Source of the DNA: Camellia lanceoleosa
Taxonomy: Eukaryota; Streptophyta; Magnoliopsida; Ericales; Theaceae
Assembly (NCBI GenBank): GCA_025200525.1
Contig: CM045761.1
Location: 98,556,182-98,620,181, forward strand
Length of the DNA stretch: 64,000 bases
Reading direction: 5' to 3'
This document shows positions 10,566 to 22,439 of this stretch, piece after piece. The notes below the pieces were generated by a model. The model saw nothing but the letters and a program-made list of their open reading frames with translations. It did no database searches and was not told the DNA's origin. Every line of letters starts with the position of its first letter. Within the stretch, counting starts at the first letter, position 1. Both the position numbers and the translations under genes were made by a program.

Positions 10566-11460
10566 GAATTGAGGCTTAGAGAGAAATTCCCAAAGCTTGT
10601 GCACCACACTACTTTTCAACCTTCATCTTCTTAACTTTCCACCACTTTCCTTAAGATCTCCATGACATGAACATCATCAAAGCTTGATCTTGAGGCTCTT
10701 TGTTAAGTGTTCAAGCAATTTCCAAGAACCTTAAGGGTGCTAGAAAAAGGGTTTGATAACTAAAAAGCTCACTCTCTTTGCAAAAGGTGAACTTTTGCCT
10801 CTTTTACTTAACTTCTCTCTCTTTCTTCATTGTCAGGCCATGTGATTCACTGTTAGCTTATTGTAATCATGTGATGGATCCTCATGGATGTGGCAGCAAC
10901 TAAGACATAGCCACTCATCCACTGAGTTGATTGTTCTCTTTACTATCTTATACTTTTGTACTCTTTTCTTGCTTTCTAGTGCTATAATTCATTGTTGTTG
11001 TATGTAGATGTGATACTTGAAATCTTGTGGACGTGCAGGAAGTTAGAAAGTAGCAACATATCCACAGGTTTGATTATGTAGTATAGTTTCTTTCATTTTC
11101 ATACACTTCCTTATCACCTATCTCATCATTCAAGTAAGTTGGCTCATATGCTTCAATCCATACTCAATTCTAATGAGTAGTTATGATTATTACATCGAGT
11201 TAGTTAGATGATTCTTGAGATTTGGTGTTGAGAGAATTGTTGGCATTCATTTTAAAAGTCTCAACCAAAAAATAAAATATATTTATTTAATTTTTTAGAA
11301 GTTTTAGCCAAAAAATAAAATAAAATAAAATTTACAAGTCAGATTTAGTATTGCTACTAGTAAACAATTTAGAATAATAAAATGTTCTTTTAAGTAGTTA
11401 TCATTCTTCATAATTGTGGGATGCCTTTGGGGTTACCAAGCGTGCCCAACAGTTTAGACT
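10566..11460. other. Unassigned AT-rich DNA
   Basis: About 0.9 kb with no credible ORF, no recognised domain and no terminal repeats. Runs such as AAAATAAAATAAAATAAAA (near 11310) are simple sequence. I cannot tell whether it is element 3' UTR or older genomic DNA. Confidence 0.4.
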
Positions 11461-12389
11461 GCTAATCTCTGATCTCATATCACCAGTGTAATGTAAAATA
11501 GAAAATGATAGTAGAAATCTAGCAACTTCTATAGAAAATCTATTTGTATTGCAAACAAAACGCTTGCCAGAAACAGACTACATCACTAGATTTCAAAGTT
11601 GTCACCTAATCTTTTGGGGAAATTTGGATACTCGGGATTCGTGCCAAAGGCCACCATCTGTCATAACCAAACTGTCTTGGCTTAGGAACATAGGTATGAG
11701 AGGGGAAGGTCATTAATTAAGCACCCCACTCACTCAATCAAAAGATCAGCCTCTACTAAGTCATTATGTGGTTTTTATAACCAATGTATAGCCATATTTC
11801 GATTTTGAATAATGCTACCATTACAATCTGAGGCAAGCAAGTATAGAGTGTGTCGTCAATTTTGGTTATACTCTGATTTCATGCATTTTTGAAAAGGTTT
11901 TTCTTGAACAAACTCAACAGCATAAGAATCATCTACACTTCAAAATAAACAACACAACCTTCATCCACTAGTATTCAAACAGATATCTCATTTAAGCACT
12001 TAGCCTCATGATATAGCCACAAATATGAAAAGGAATATGCACATGCAATATGCTAAAGCTCAAAAATTCTCACCTAGTACTCCAAGGCGAGTCCCAAGAC
12101 ATATAGATACACATGATCCTGTATACAAACTACCAATGCAGTACATACATAACATGCACCTAGGAGCCTAGATACTAAGATGTGACGTGAGTATCATCTC
12201 AAGACATAGGGTTACGCACGTATTCATCTTTGAAGATACTAAATTCCACAAATATGGATAAATCGAACCCGAATACATGAAAAATTGATGCAATATTCAA
12301 GCATGAAAAAAAAAACGCGACGCAGTACCAAAAGAATATAAATAAAATGGTTAGAATGATGTTGGGTTGGAAGATTATTACAACAACTC

Positions 12390-12393
<4 letters not shown>

Positions 12394-12427
<34 letters not shown>
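12394..12427. repeat. (GA)n microsatellite in E4 LTR
   Basis: About 17 GA units. Unlike E1 and E9, this tract lies in the distal part of the LTR, near the segment corresponding to the AC microsatellites at 28640 and 49183. Confidence 0.9.
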
Positions 12428-12431
<4 letters not shown>

Positions 12432-13804
12432 TACGATAATGAATCAATTTAGCTGAACTATTGTTGAATCTAACAAATCATAATAAATAAAAGAATTAAG
12501 GATTCCAGAACCATCCAAGAGAGCAAACTTGTTTGCTATATTCTTGGGACGAGGTGGTTGGCCCGATACAAGGTGAGTCAGCTGAACTAGGAAGTGGCCG
12601 GCCGAATTCCTCCTCTAGCTAGGGGTAAGGTCAGTGCAGAATTCTAGGATAGAGGCCAAAAGGAGACTTTCTGGGGGATGCTCATACCTTCTACCTCGTT
12701 TGTTGACAAGGATCACTTGGGGAATAGGTGGATGAGCCATAGCCCTCAATAATGATATTAATAGATATATACAATAGATATTTTGCTAAAGAAACAAATT
12801 AAATGGATCAAAATCAAGAACAAATTAAAGCCCAAGAAATGGATAGGAACCTACATCTTCTCTTTGTGCATAAGGGCGACTCAATATCCAAATCCATGCG
12901 ATTAAGTAGATAGCATAGCTTAATGTAAATCATATCTTGGTGGAAGCCTTGCTTATTAAAATAAGGAATTCATTAAACTCATTGAAAACTCCTCATATAG
13001 TCATAGAACAAGGATGGTCACACCCATTTCTATGTTCACAAATGATTGAGAATGGAGGTTTCAACTTTCTTTGACATAAAATCTCTTGTTTTACTTCCAA
13101 AATACGTAATAAAAAGGAAATGACACCACCTCTCAACATCAAATCCCATGGATCACCCAAGCAATCCCATGGAACAACCCCTAATTCTCATTGTTATTGA
13201 GTAAGGAGTTGAAACACATAGATTAACACACTTAAGAGATAAGATAGGCAAAGAGGATGAGTGCACTAATGAGGAAAACATACTTTACTTATTGAACTTG
13301 TGAATGGATGGCTAAAACACTCCCAATCGCGTCCACAAGGATCCAAAATACATAACAACTATGAATCTAAGGCTAAGGAAAATAAGAAAATGAGAACGGG
13401 GAAAAAAAAAAGCCTACAACTCAATGGATGGGTGGCTAAGGCTACCCCCTCCACATCCATGAGGACTTATAACAATTACATACTTGAAATGAAGTTAGAA
13501 CTGAAGAAAAATAGGAAGAAGATGATCAATGATGCAAAGGATTCACCTTTTAAAGAGGATAAGCCTCTTTGTTCACGAACTCCTTTTGTGGTTCCCTTAA
13601 GAGCTTTTAGGTATCTTCTTTAATGTTTAAGTCCTTTGTCCAGAGCTTATGATCACGCTTTAATGGAGCTTTTAATGGTAGAAAGTGAAGGTGGTAGGTA
13701 GGGCAAAAGAGAGAATGAATGAGAGATTCCCAAGCTTGTATAGGCCTTGAGCAAGTTTTTCAACCCTTTGAAATGAGTTGTCGATCTCTATATGTAGAGC
13801 TCAA

Positions 13805-13825
13805 GATATATATATATATATATAT
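13805..13825. repeat. (TA)n tract, probable E4 TATA region
   Basis: About ten TA units, about 540 bp inside the E4 LTR start on the minus strand and after its first GGCC cassette. It occupies the position of the TATA box in related LTRs. Confidence 0.55.
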
Positions 13826-14351
13826 CTGAGATATTTGTGGTATGTAAGTAAAACAAGCTGAAATTCTCAAAAAAATTTTGCACCCGAAATATTCAACCGG
13901 CCGTACTTCTTGGTGATTGGCCAAGTGCTTTTATAGTTGGCCAACACATGGTGTCCGACCAATTAGTAGGCACATTATCGGATCAACAAGAGAAGGTTAG
14001 TCTAAATTGGAAGGAGTGACAGGCATTTCAAAGGATTTCATCACTCCCATTCATTTCTACTATATTCTTTGCTCAATTGGTTTAAAAGAGTACAATGTTT
14101 TGACTTTGAAAGTATGAGCCTCGAAACATTGCAGTAATGTCTGGAGTTGCACCACTAAAACTCATTATGAAATAGGCTTTCATTTTTGTCAAAAAAACAT
14201 TTTGTCCAAAACAGGTCTTTGGATGGTTTAAAGATTGATCCTTAGGCTTCTTCCCGTAGGATTTGTAAGATTAACACATCTCATCATTATCATTAAGAAC
14301 TCAATAAGGAGCACCCAAGTCTTAAGGCTAGTAAAAAATGGGGTGTCTACA

Positions 14352-15565
14352 ATAATAGCCGAACTAAACATAGGATTCAATGGGATAGTCATTTACTGAT
14401 CAAGAATTCCTGATCAAGAAATAACATCTAATCCCACAACTAAATAAATATAGGATACACATCATATCTAGCCAAATTATCTAGGACTCTTTATCTCAGA
14501 TTAACAGTTCAATGGATTCAAATCTAAGAAAGAAACTGAAAAGAAAAAGAAAAGTAGTCCAATGGATTATAATCATACTTATCTAGTCCTTCCAAACAAA
14601 CATGTCCTTACACCCAAGTTCAGAGGAAGTCCCAACTCTTTGAGAGGACTCGTAAAGAGATTATACAGGTGTCTCTAGAGAGTCTAGTAATGGAACCAAG
14701 TGAAGCTTTCCAACCCAAAAGGCCTCATTATCATAATTTTAATCATATTTTGTTATATATGTATCAATGTGTTATCAATTTTGGACCATGTATATATAGA
14801 AGGTACAAATGATCAATAAATAGTGATAACATTTGGAGAGACAAAACTATACTAATGAGTCCATAATCAGGGTAATCGGGTAGTGAATGGCTGGGTGAGG
14901 ATGGAGCAAGTAATTTAAGAGAAGAATGTGGCAGTGCAAATGGGCAGCATATCCCTCAAATCCCAAGCAAATTCCCCTTTTAGCCTTAGGAAATTGGTCT
15001 TATTTATAGGCTTTTCCTTAGTACTAGAATATACCAAGTGGCCAAATAGTGTAGTGACACGTGTCACATGATATTTTGTCCTAAGCCACTAGACTTCGGT
15101 AGACACGTGTCCCACTCTGTATGTATTATCTGTTTGGCACAAAACCGCAACAAATGCTAATGTACTATCTATTTGGCACAAGCCTCACTATGTACCTTTG
15201 TTTCGTGCAAACCTCAACAGGTGATGTTTTGGCAAGGATCACAGAAGTTGTACCTACTTTGCTGGTGCTTTCTACAATGGTACTCACTACGGCCTCCGCT
15301 ATCTTAGCTCGGTTTCCCAAGACATGCATTCAGTCATATTTGTTTCTATTTCAGTGACTCATCCACCCTTAACCACCTAACCACAAACTCCTCAGCTTCC
15401 CATGGCATAGGCAACAACAAGGGTTGTACTTCATACCAAGCCCAATACGACTTCCTCGGTCCTGCTGGTGCGACTTTGGTAAATGGAAAGGGAGTCCCTT
15501 ATTTTTAGATTGTCTTACTCCCATCTTTGTGAGGTTGCTGGGGTATTTTGGTGCCTTACAGGCCA
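14352..15565. other. Unassigned DNA with promoter-like segment
   Basis: There is no gag-pol homology and no LTR terminus other than the flanking ones. ORFs are short and look random. The only structured part is the G-box/TATA cluster described separately. A short direct repeat (TATTATCTGTTTGGCACAA / TACTATCTATTTGGCACAA) lies near 15124 and 15164. It may be a remnant of host DNA. Confidence 0.4.
15000..15112 (-). promoter_or_regulatory. Candidate minus-strand promoter: two G-boxes and TATA
   Basis: On the minus strand CCTATAAATAAG (complement at 15000-15010) is preceded by GTGACACGTGTCAC, a 14-bp perfect palindrome (15054-15067), and by GACACGTGTC (about 15101-15110). Paired G-boxes at -50 and -100 of a TATA box are typical of bZIP-regulated plant promoters. 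No ORF follows downstream on the minus strand, so it may be a dead host promoter or an LTR remnant. Confidence 0.45.
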
Positions 15566-17692
15566 TGTAAAGCCCCTGAATTTTGTAATTTCGTTAGGGC
15601 CCCCACTTTGAGATTATTTTGATAAAAACTCTCGGCTTCCAAGTTTACTTGCAATTTGAACCCTACAATCGAAAACACGTTCCGATCGGAACCATGCGAA
15701 CCCTAACCGGTCCCAGTAGCTTAAGAATCATTTTTAATTCCCTAATAATAATTAATTTACTCCCCAATTATAGAAAAAATTCTCAAAACCCTAGATTTCC
15801 ATTTCTTATTATGTTCGTTCGGTTAATCATCTTTTAATTAGAAAACGAGAAACTTAAACTGAATTGTTTTCCCCACCCCTAATTTAATTAAATTCTATAC
15901 TTAAATAGATATTCTAATTCACAAATTAAGCCTTAGTCCTCAAATTTTATTAGATTTATATATTGACCTCAAAATCAAGTACCTTTATATATATATACAT
16001 ATATGTATATACTTGTACCTTTTCTTAAACAAAATTTTGTACACAAAGTATCCTCAAAATATAAGCAATTTGTACACAAAAAATCAAAGAAGATTACCTA
16101 AATCCCATGTGCTATGGCCGGCCAAACCCTATATATATAGTGTCTTTTTTGTGACATGATCCATGGAATTAAGGAAGATTTTGATCATAGTACCCAAAAA
16201 TTTACAACTTTGTCTTGTACTTGTAGCCAACCTAGTTTGCTTAAACCCTAACCCTAACTAGAACATGTTTTGATGCACAATTAGGCTTCCTAATCATCCT
16301 ACATTTCATTGAATTCAAACTATTCAATTCATTTGGAACCAATGGGTATTTTGGATTTTTCACACTAATTTTTCTATAAATACACCATCTCTCTCTCTAC
16401 ATTTTTTAGCATCAAACACACACATACACTACACACACCAATGCAACGAGAGGGAGAGAAGAGGAAGAGAGAACTTTGGTGGTGGTAGAGGAGGAAAACG
16501 AAAGGAATTATTCAGCAAACACTTTACTAGGCAACAAGTAAGCCACAATACAACCCTATCTTTTATTTTCTCATTCAAATACATGATATTAAAGGCTTGA
16601 AATATTAATTTCAGATGTGTATATATGGTGTTCATGTGTTTAAATAAGAAGAGTTGATCCTTAGTTGTCACCTTGCATGAGTTCTTCCTTAAAATGAAAC
16701 AAGGTTATCTTTTTCTATCCATTTCTCACAATATTTTCAAAGGCATACCTTTAATATAAAAATCTGAGTTATTTACAAGTTATTTAGCATGTTTTCATCA
16801 TAAGAGAAGTGGAAAATTACTCATGATTGCCCTTTTTATATAATACTCTTCTTATTTCAAGCTTTGAGCAAGAATGACTAGTATTTTCAACCAGTTTTCA
16901 AAAATTCTAGAAAAATGAAACAAAATCATGTTGACCTAATTTTTATATCAAACCTTTCCTTAAAGTGTTATCTTTCAATTAAAAATGGTTTTATTGAAAA
17001 AGAGTGGGTGGTTTAAGAGAAAATCCAATTTTTGTAACAGTCAATAAATTTGGACAGTGCTAAAATATTTCTTTAATAACTGAAAGTCTAGGAAAGCTAT
17101 CCTATTTCCAAAAGATGGTCTGGAAATTAGATATGGAAAGGTCTCTTAGATTGTCATCTTAAAAGTACATCTAATCTGAAATTTTTTGTTGTTGATGATT
17201 TCATGCTTTTCATTTCATTAATGTGCTTCTTGTTGGTTGTTCAAATTTTAGTTTGACATCTACATATGTTTGTGGTTATGTTACCTTAATCTTATACCAT
17301 GAATGTTCATAGTTATGTAGAAATTATTATTTTAATTACTTGTGCTAACCTCAATTAGTGCACCTAAATTAACAGGAAACTTAATAAGGGTGGTAATGGG
17401 TTTTTCATCTCTTCAATAATTTTATGAGATAATGATTATGATAACTTCATGTATTGGTTGGCAGGACAAGTTCCCTATTAAAGTAAAGTCTTGCATTACT
17501 GGTTGTTTCGGAACTCTTGAATGGATCGGTTGTATTCAAATCCTAGGAGATTTCGGTGTGATAAGGTGCGAAAAGGTTATGGGCAAGGCCCTTATTTTAC
17601 AATCTCTTTTTAGGTTCTCAGTTGGTGTTACGCGGTATGTAACCATTGTAAGAATTCGAGGTAAGGTCCACAAAGTAGTAAAAGAAGGGGCA
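15566..17692 (+). mobile_element. T1: LTR fragment of a chromovirus-like (Tekay-type) element
   Basis: It starts TGTAAAGCCCCTGAATTTTG after GGCCA and matches the T2 LTR (59276-62433) along its length: the AACCCTA-rich start, TATATATATACATATATG, TCTATAAATAC, CACACACATACAC, ATTCTAGAAAAATG, GGTTTTTC and TTACGCGGTATGTAACC. It ends abruptly at 17692, where the E5 LTR begins, about 0.7 kb short of the expected LTR end. It is therefore a target cut by E5; the candidate duplication is GGGCA (17688-17692). Confidence 0.8.
16375..16382 (+). promoter_or_regulatory. T1 LTR TATA box
   Basis: TATAAATA, followed about 40 bp later by an AC-rich initiator region, exactly as at 60385 in T2. Confidence 0.65.
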
Positions 17693-20600
17693 TATAGAGC
17701 TAGCTTTTCTACTCCTCGGATACGATAGCCCTACAGTTCGGACTCCCGTGGTTCTGAATTTGGTTTCACAAGTGTAATGTGAAACAGAAAAAACACAAAA
17801 TAGTCTAAATCCGACAAATCTTTGGAAAATCGATTTACAATCAGAATTGCAAAAAATGGACAGCATTTCCAGATTTCAGAGTCACCACATAAATATTTTT
17901 GAAAAAATTGGGAAACCTGTGACTCGTGCCAAAGGCCACTTGTCCGTCATCACCAAAGTGTCTCGGCTCAAGAACTTAGGTATGAGAGGGGAAGGTCATG
18001 AATTGAGCACTCCACTCACCCGATCAAAGATCGGCTTCTACTAATCATGATGTGATTTTTATTTACATTATATGCTCTTATTCAGATTATTAATACTAAC
18101 TTACTATGTGAGGCACACAAGTATAGACTAAGTCACTCATTTTGGAATGTTTTGATTTCACTTTTGTTTTGAAAAGGGTTTTGAATATGTACTACTTGAA
18201 AAAGTGAGCTCATATGTACATTAATCAAATCATCCCAACTTAGACAAATAGACACTCAAGAGATAAATCAAATAAGCATTTAGCCTCATGGTAACATGCT
18301 TGATATGGCAACACAAACATACATGCAATATGCTAAAGCAAAAACACTCACATAGTACTCAACCAAGGCAAGCCAAAATAGAAGAAAATAGTTAGAAAAA
18401 TGCATGCCCTAATATACGAATGACTAATCCAACACATACAAAATGCAACTAATAGGTTTGGTTTACTAACATAGCATATGGGTCAACTCAAAGCATGCGA
18501 TAGCACACATATTCAATTAAGTGAGAAATGACAACAAGGTTAGAATGATAAACCGATCCCAATGCATGCAAAAATGGATACAAGGAATGGCAATGATATG
18601 AAAATGTAAAACGTGATGCTACTATTATAAGCATATAAACAAAAGGGAGAAAGAAATGGGGGTGGGAAGACATTCACAATATTACAAGTGTGCCCTCATA
18701 CAAGAAGGTCTGAATGAATGCCTAATTAAACTACTTATTACAACACCAAATAAATTAACTAATGCTAATTTAACTAGCTATTACAAGTAACTAATTTTAA
18801 CTAACGAATCCGATGAATTTAGGCATACTACTATCAAAGCATTAATTTAAAGGACAACGGGAAATGAAGCATCGCACACGCACAAATGAGAACGTCCTCC
18901 CGAAAACCTCTCTGTTTTGCTGCCAAAACTATTCTGCTTGCAGTCAGAAAATTAATCTATTTTTGCCCCAACTTCTGCTCTATTCTGCTATGAATATGAC
19001 ACAACTTGCACAAAATAGGGTGGCCAGCCGGCCTTGGAAAGTGGTCTACCGGGCATTAAGGTGGCCAACTAGCCACCGTTTTTTAGTATTGCCTTGCTGC
19101 CACAAAAATAAAATAGAGCAAAAAGAGTGTTTCCAGGAGATGTTTGTTATTTCTACCTCTCCCTGTCATGAAACTAATTAAGGGAGAAGTAGATTCGGCA
19201 CGCAAATCATCAATATTCGCAAAGTTGTTACGTGATGATCCATGAACCAATAGGACAAAGGCTTAATAAATGAAAACTAAAGACCAAAAAAACCATCTCC
19301 CTATCATGCAGTTACCTCAAGGGAAGTGATATACATTGCTTCTCGAATCATTAACATCAATAACGAGTATGTAATGACTCAAGACGCAATAGGTTCAATA
19401 TAACGACTGATTGAACCCAAACCAATTTTATTACTCTTGTTACCATTTTTAGTCCAATTTTGTTAGCCTCTTTTTCATTACCTTGCCATTCTTTATTCTT
19501 TTCTGTCCAAAAGTGATAATTACATCCACTAATGAAGAGAAGTGGCAAACAAGAACTTGTGCTTAGCATGAGAGAGATGTAATGCCGTGGTAATGAACCT
19601 CCGAAGAGATTAAACCATTAAGTATGGAAGGTATCTTTCTCATGCCTTCAACAACAATCAATTGTTTAAAACAACTCTTAAATAAAGATACCTAAGAAAG
19701 GAGGAAGGTTGCGGAGATTATTATTACAAGTGTGAGTATATGTATGAAGACTATGGAATAAAAATGCTATCAACTCAAATAGATTAATGTCTAAGGCCAA
19801 AACAACCAAATCTATGGGGACTTACAACAACACATGCATAGTATTCAAAGCATAAAGTAAATAAACAACTAAAACAGTCCCAAAACTAAGAAAAACAGTA
19901 TTAAGAATTAGTTTGAAAAGCTAGAAAAAGCAAGTAAAAGAAGAGAACAAAGCTACTAAGCAAGCCTAAGGAAGGGTGGCTAACCCCTCCACTTTTTGGA
20001 CCTTAAAATCACATGTTTTAGCCTTTGAAAACTTTGAAAATCAGTAGCTAAAAGTTGATAAAAAAAATTGGAAACACAAGGATATAAGATTGGAATACGG
20101 TTCAAGGAAGGGTGGTTAATCCCTCCACCTCTGGTAGTTTTTAAATCACAAGTTTTAGCCCATAAAACCAATCCAAAACAGTGCGAAAAATAGCAAGAAA
20201 AGAGTAGGAAAGAATAGTGTAAAGATGGAAAAAGTTATACCTTCAAAGAGAAGATACTCTTTGGTTCAGAAAACACAAGGTGATCACCCTCAAGAGCTAA
20301 AATTTTGGCTCAATAACCTCAGCAAGGAGCCTCAAATTTTTGGTTTAGGAAGTGTATGTATATTGCAAGATAGAGAGGGAGAGTGTTTTACAAGTTTTTG
20401 GCTCTTAACAAAATTTTCTAACCTACAATCAAGAGGGGTGGTCATCTATTTATAAAAAAACAGGTTCCTCAGTCGGAAATATTTTTATAGAGCCAGCTGG
20501 TGCAAGGCATGCACATGGAGGGGGACAGCTGGCAGCAAATATCTACCTACAAGGAAACATGGTTGGCCAGCCAATAAAATTGGCCTGTCGGCCACTTCTT

Positions 20601-20804
20601 GGCTAACGGGCCTCTGAGTGGTCAGGCTAGGAAAAAAAAAATCGGTTTTGGTCCAAAAGACATGCAAGGTTTTAGGCTTTGAAACTCAAAATTGAAGCTC
20701 TTTGCTGAAGAAATTGAACGATTTGTACAACGCACTAATTCATCATTAAGTGTTCACCATGAGGCGCCCAAGTCTTAAGGGCAGTCAAAAATAGGGTGTC
20801 TACA
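17693..20804 (-). mobile_element. E5 3' LTR (3.1 kb)
   Basis: On the minus strand it starts TGTAGACACCC at 20804 and ends in a decayed AAAAGCTAGCTCTATA terminus at 17693, like E1 and E2. It contains GGCC cassettes at 20570-20622 and 19021-19078, a TATA box (about 20446-20457), a TAATTA tract (about 18720-18800), CCGATC-TTT-GATCGG (18020-18034) and the PBS-like motif (17877-17887). The PPT lies directly beyond 20804, which makes this the 3' LTR. Confidence 0.85.
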
Positions 20805-20821
20805 GTTGGCCCTCTTTGACA
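20805..20821 (-). other. E5 polypurine tract
   Basis: The complement reads TGTCAAAGAGGGCCAAC, adjoining the LTR start. It is equivalent to the E2 and E8 tracts. Confidence 0.7.
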
Positions 20822-21269
20822 TAGCTCAAAGTCATGAAATGACGTGAGTGAATGTCAAAGCCCGAAGACGACCCATTTTGACAAGGCCGCAAGACTTGGG
20901 CAAGAAATCAAAATGTAAATGCGATTTGGTTGAGCTCGAACGTTGCCTAAGTATCTTTTTTCACAAAATAAAACTATTGTAGTTCATGGGCAAGATGCAA
21001 ATGTTATGCACAAAAAGTTGGCCTTACACGCTATGCAAAGCTGGTTATTTTGAAAATCCATGATTATGCAAAACAATGCAATAAGCAATAATCAAGATGA
21101 CAACATATGAATGAAACAAGCCTCCAACTTAAATAAAAAACAAATCCAATCAAACAATCATTACAAACATGTTTCACATGGAAGGAGGGAAAATGATGCA
21201 ACCAACAAGCTTATCTCACCATGTTTCATATAGGGAGAGGGAAGGTTGTAAACAGGGAAAGAGCAACCT

Positions 21270-21750
21270 AACATGTTTCACGTGAAAGGGTAAAAGTTCC
21301 ATACTAAACTACGCCTCACACCAAAAGGGTGGAGGGTGCAAGCCAAATCACACTCACGTGATAAGGAGAAGGGTGCTAGCCAAACTACGCTTCGCGCGGA
21401 GAGGGAAAAGCTCCATTCCAAACTACATTTCGCACAGAGAAGGTGGAGGGTGCAAGCCAAATCACATTCGTGTGATAAGGGGAAGGGGAGCTAGCTAAGC
21501 TACGCTTCGTGTAGAGAATGGAAAAGCTCCATTCCAAACTATACTTCACACAGAGAGGGTGGAGAGGGCAAGCCAAGTCACACTCATGTGATAAGGGGAA
21601 GGGGTGCTAGCCAACCTACGCTTCGCACAGAGAGGGGAAAAGCTCCATTCGAAACTACGCTGAGCACAGAGAGGGTGGAGGGTGCAAGCCAAATCACACT
21701 CATGTGATAAGGAGAGGAGGTACGAACCAAATCACACGCACACGATAAGG
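21270..21750 (-). repeat. About 120-bp tandem array in E5 3' UTR
   Basis: Four units with a spacing near 120 bp (ATCACAC words at about 21337, 21457, 21577 and 21694). Each unit carries ATCAC-N6-GTGAT, a 5-bp stem, and most carry a second dyad around CTTCG (for example TACGC-TTC-GTGTA near 21502). Loop bases vary while the ATCAC/GTGAT arms are kept in at least four copies. Confidence 0.75.
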
Positions 21751-22439
21751 GGGCCTACAAAGAGTATGATACATATGGATGCAACATAATTGTTGAAATT
21801 GATATGAAATATGATGCGATGCATGTTCCATGCAATGTAATATAAGAGATGCACAAAAAACGATGCTGTTGAAAGCACTCCGCAAGAAAAGTGGCAGGGA
21901 ACACCCTACCATGAACAGGGATATGCCATCACATACCCTAAGATAAAAATTACTTGAGATTACATCCTATGTATTTCAAGGAGAGAAAGCCACTTGGGAA
22001 CGTGTTTTGCATATCCCAAGAAAAGAACACCGCTTAGGAAGATGTTCACACGTCCCGAGAAGAGAATGAGGTACAATGATTCTAAACGCGCCTCAGCATG
22101 AAATGATAGATGGTATAAGGCAACACGTGATGTAAAATGATGCAATCCATGAAATAAATCGGATAAAAACAATGCTTAGAAAAATATAAAGTAAAGTGGT
22201 GTTGTTTTAGAAAACACCTCACCTTTCACTCTTCGACTTACAGTTTGGAGGTCCTCAAATGCTTATGAAAGGATACAGCTTGCTCCAACTTGAGATCGAG
22301 GCACATTTAGGTATCGAAAACACAGCAGGACTTGGAACGGTGCAATCAGAACCCGATCTTGGGATCTCAGAATTTGAAACAACTTCAAACACTTCAATTT
22401 TTCTTCTCAAGATGAAAACAGGGCCTCCCATACACAGAT

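Larger units (their letters stand above)
11465..14351 (-). mobile_element. E4 LTR, minus strand (about 2.9 kb)
   Basis: The LTR start is clear: GGTGTCTACA (complement of TGTAGACACC) ends at 14351. Family landmarks follow in minus order: GGCC cassette (13895-13980), TA tract, (GA)n (12394-12427), second GGCC cassette (12594-12606), the GTAATG/CTCACA block and the decayed PBS-like motif (near 11601). The other terminus is diverged; homology becomes recognisable at about 11465. No PPT follows 14351, so this is a 5' LTR or a solo LTR; no PBS is recognisable on the left. Confidence 0.8.

Noticed and set aside
10129..10619. ORFs on both strands across 10129-10619
   Set aside because: They follow the tandem units; no family resemblance and no codon bias visible by eye.
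13300..13623. 107-codon plus-strand Lys-rich ORF
   Set aside because: It lies inside the E4 LTR on the opposite strand; corresponding segments of E5 and E8 LTRs do not keep it open.
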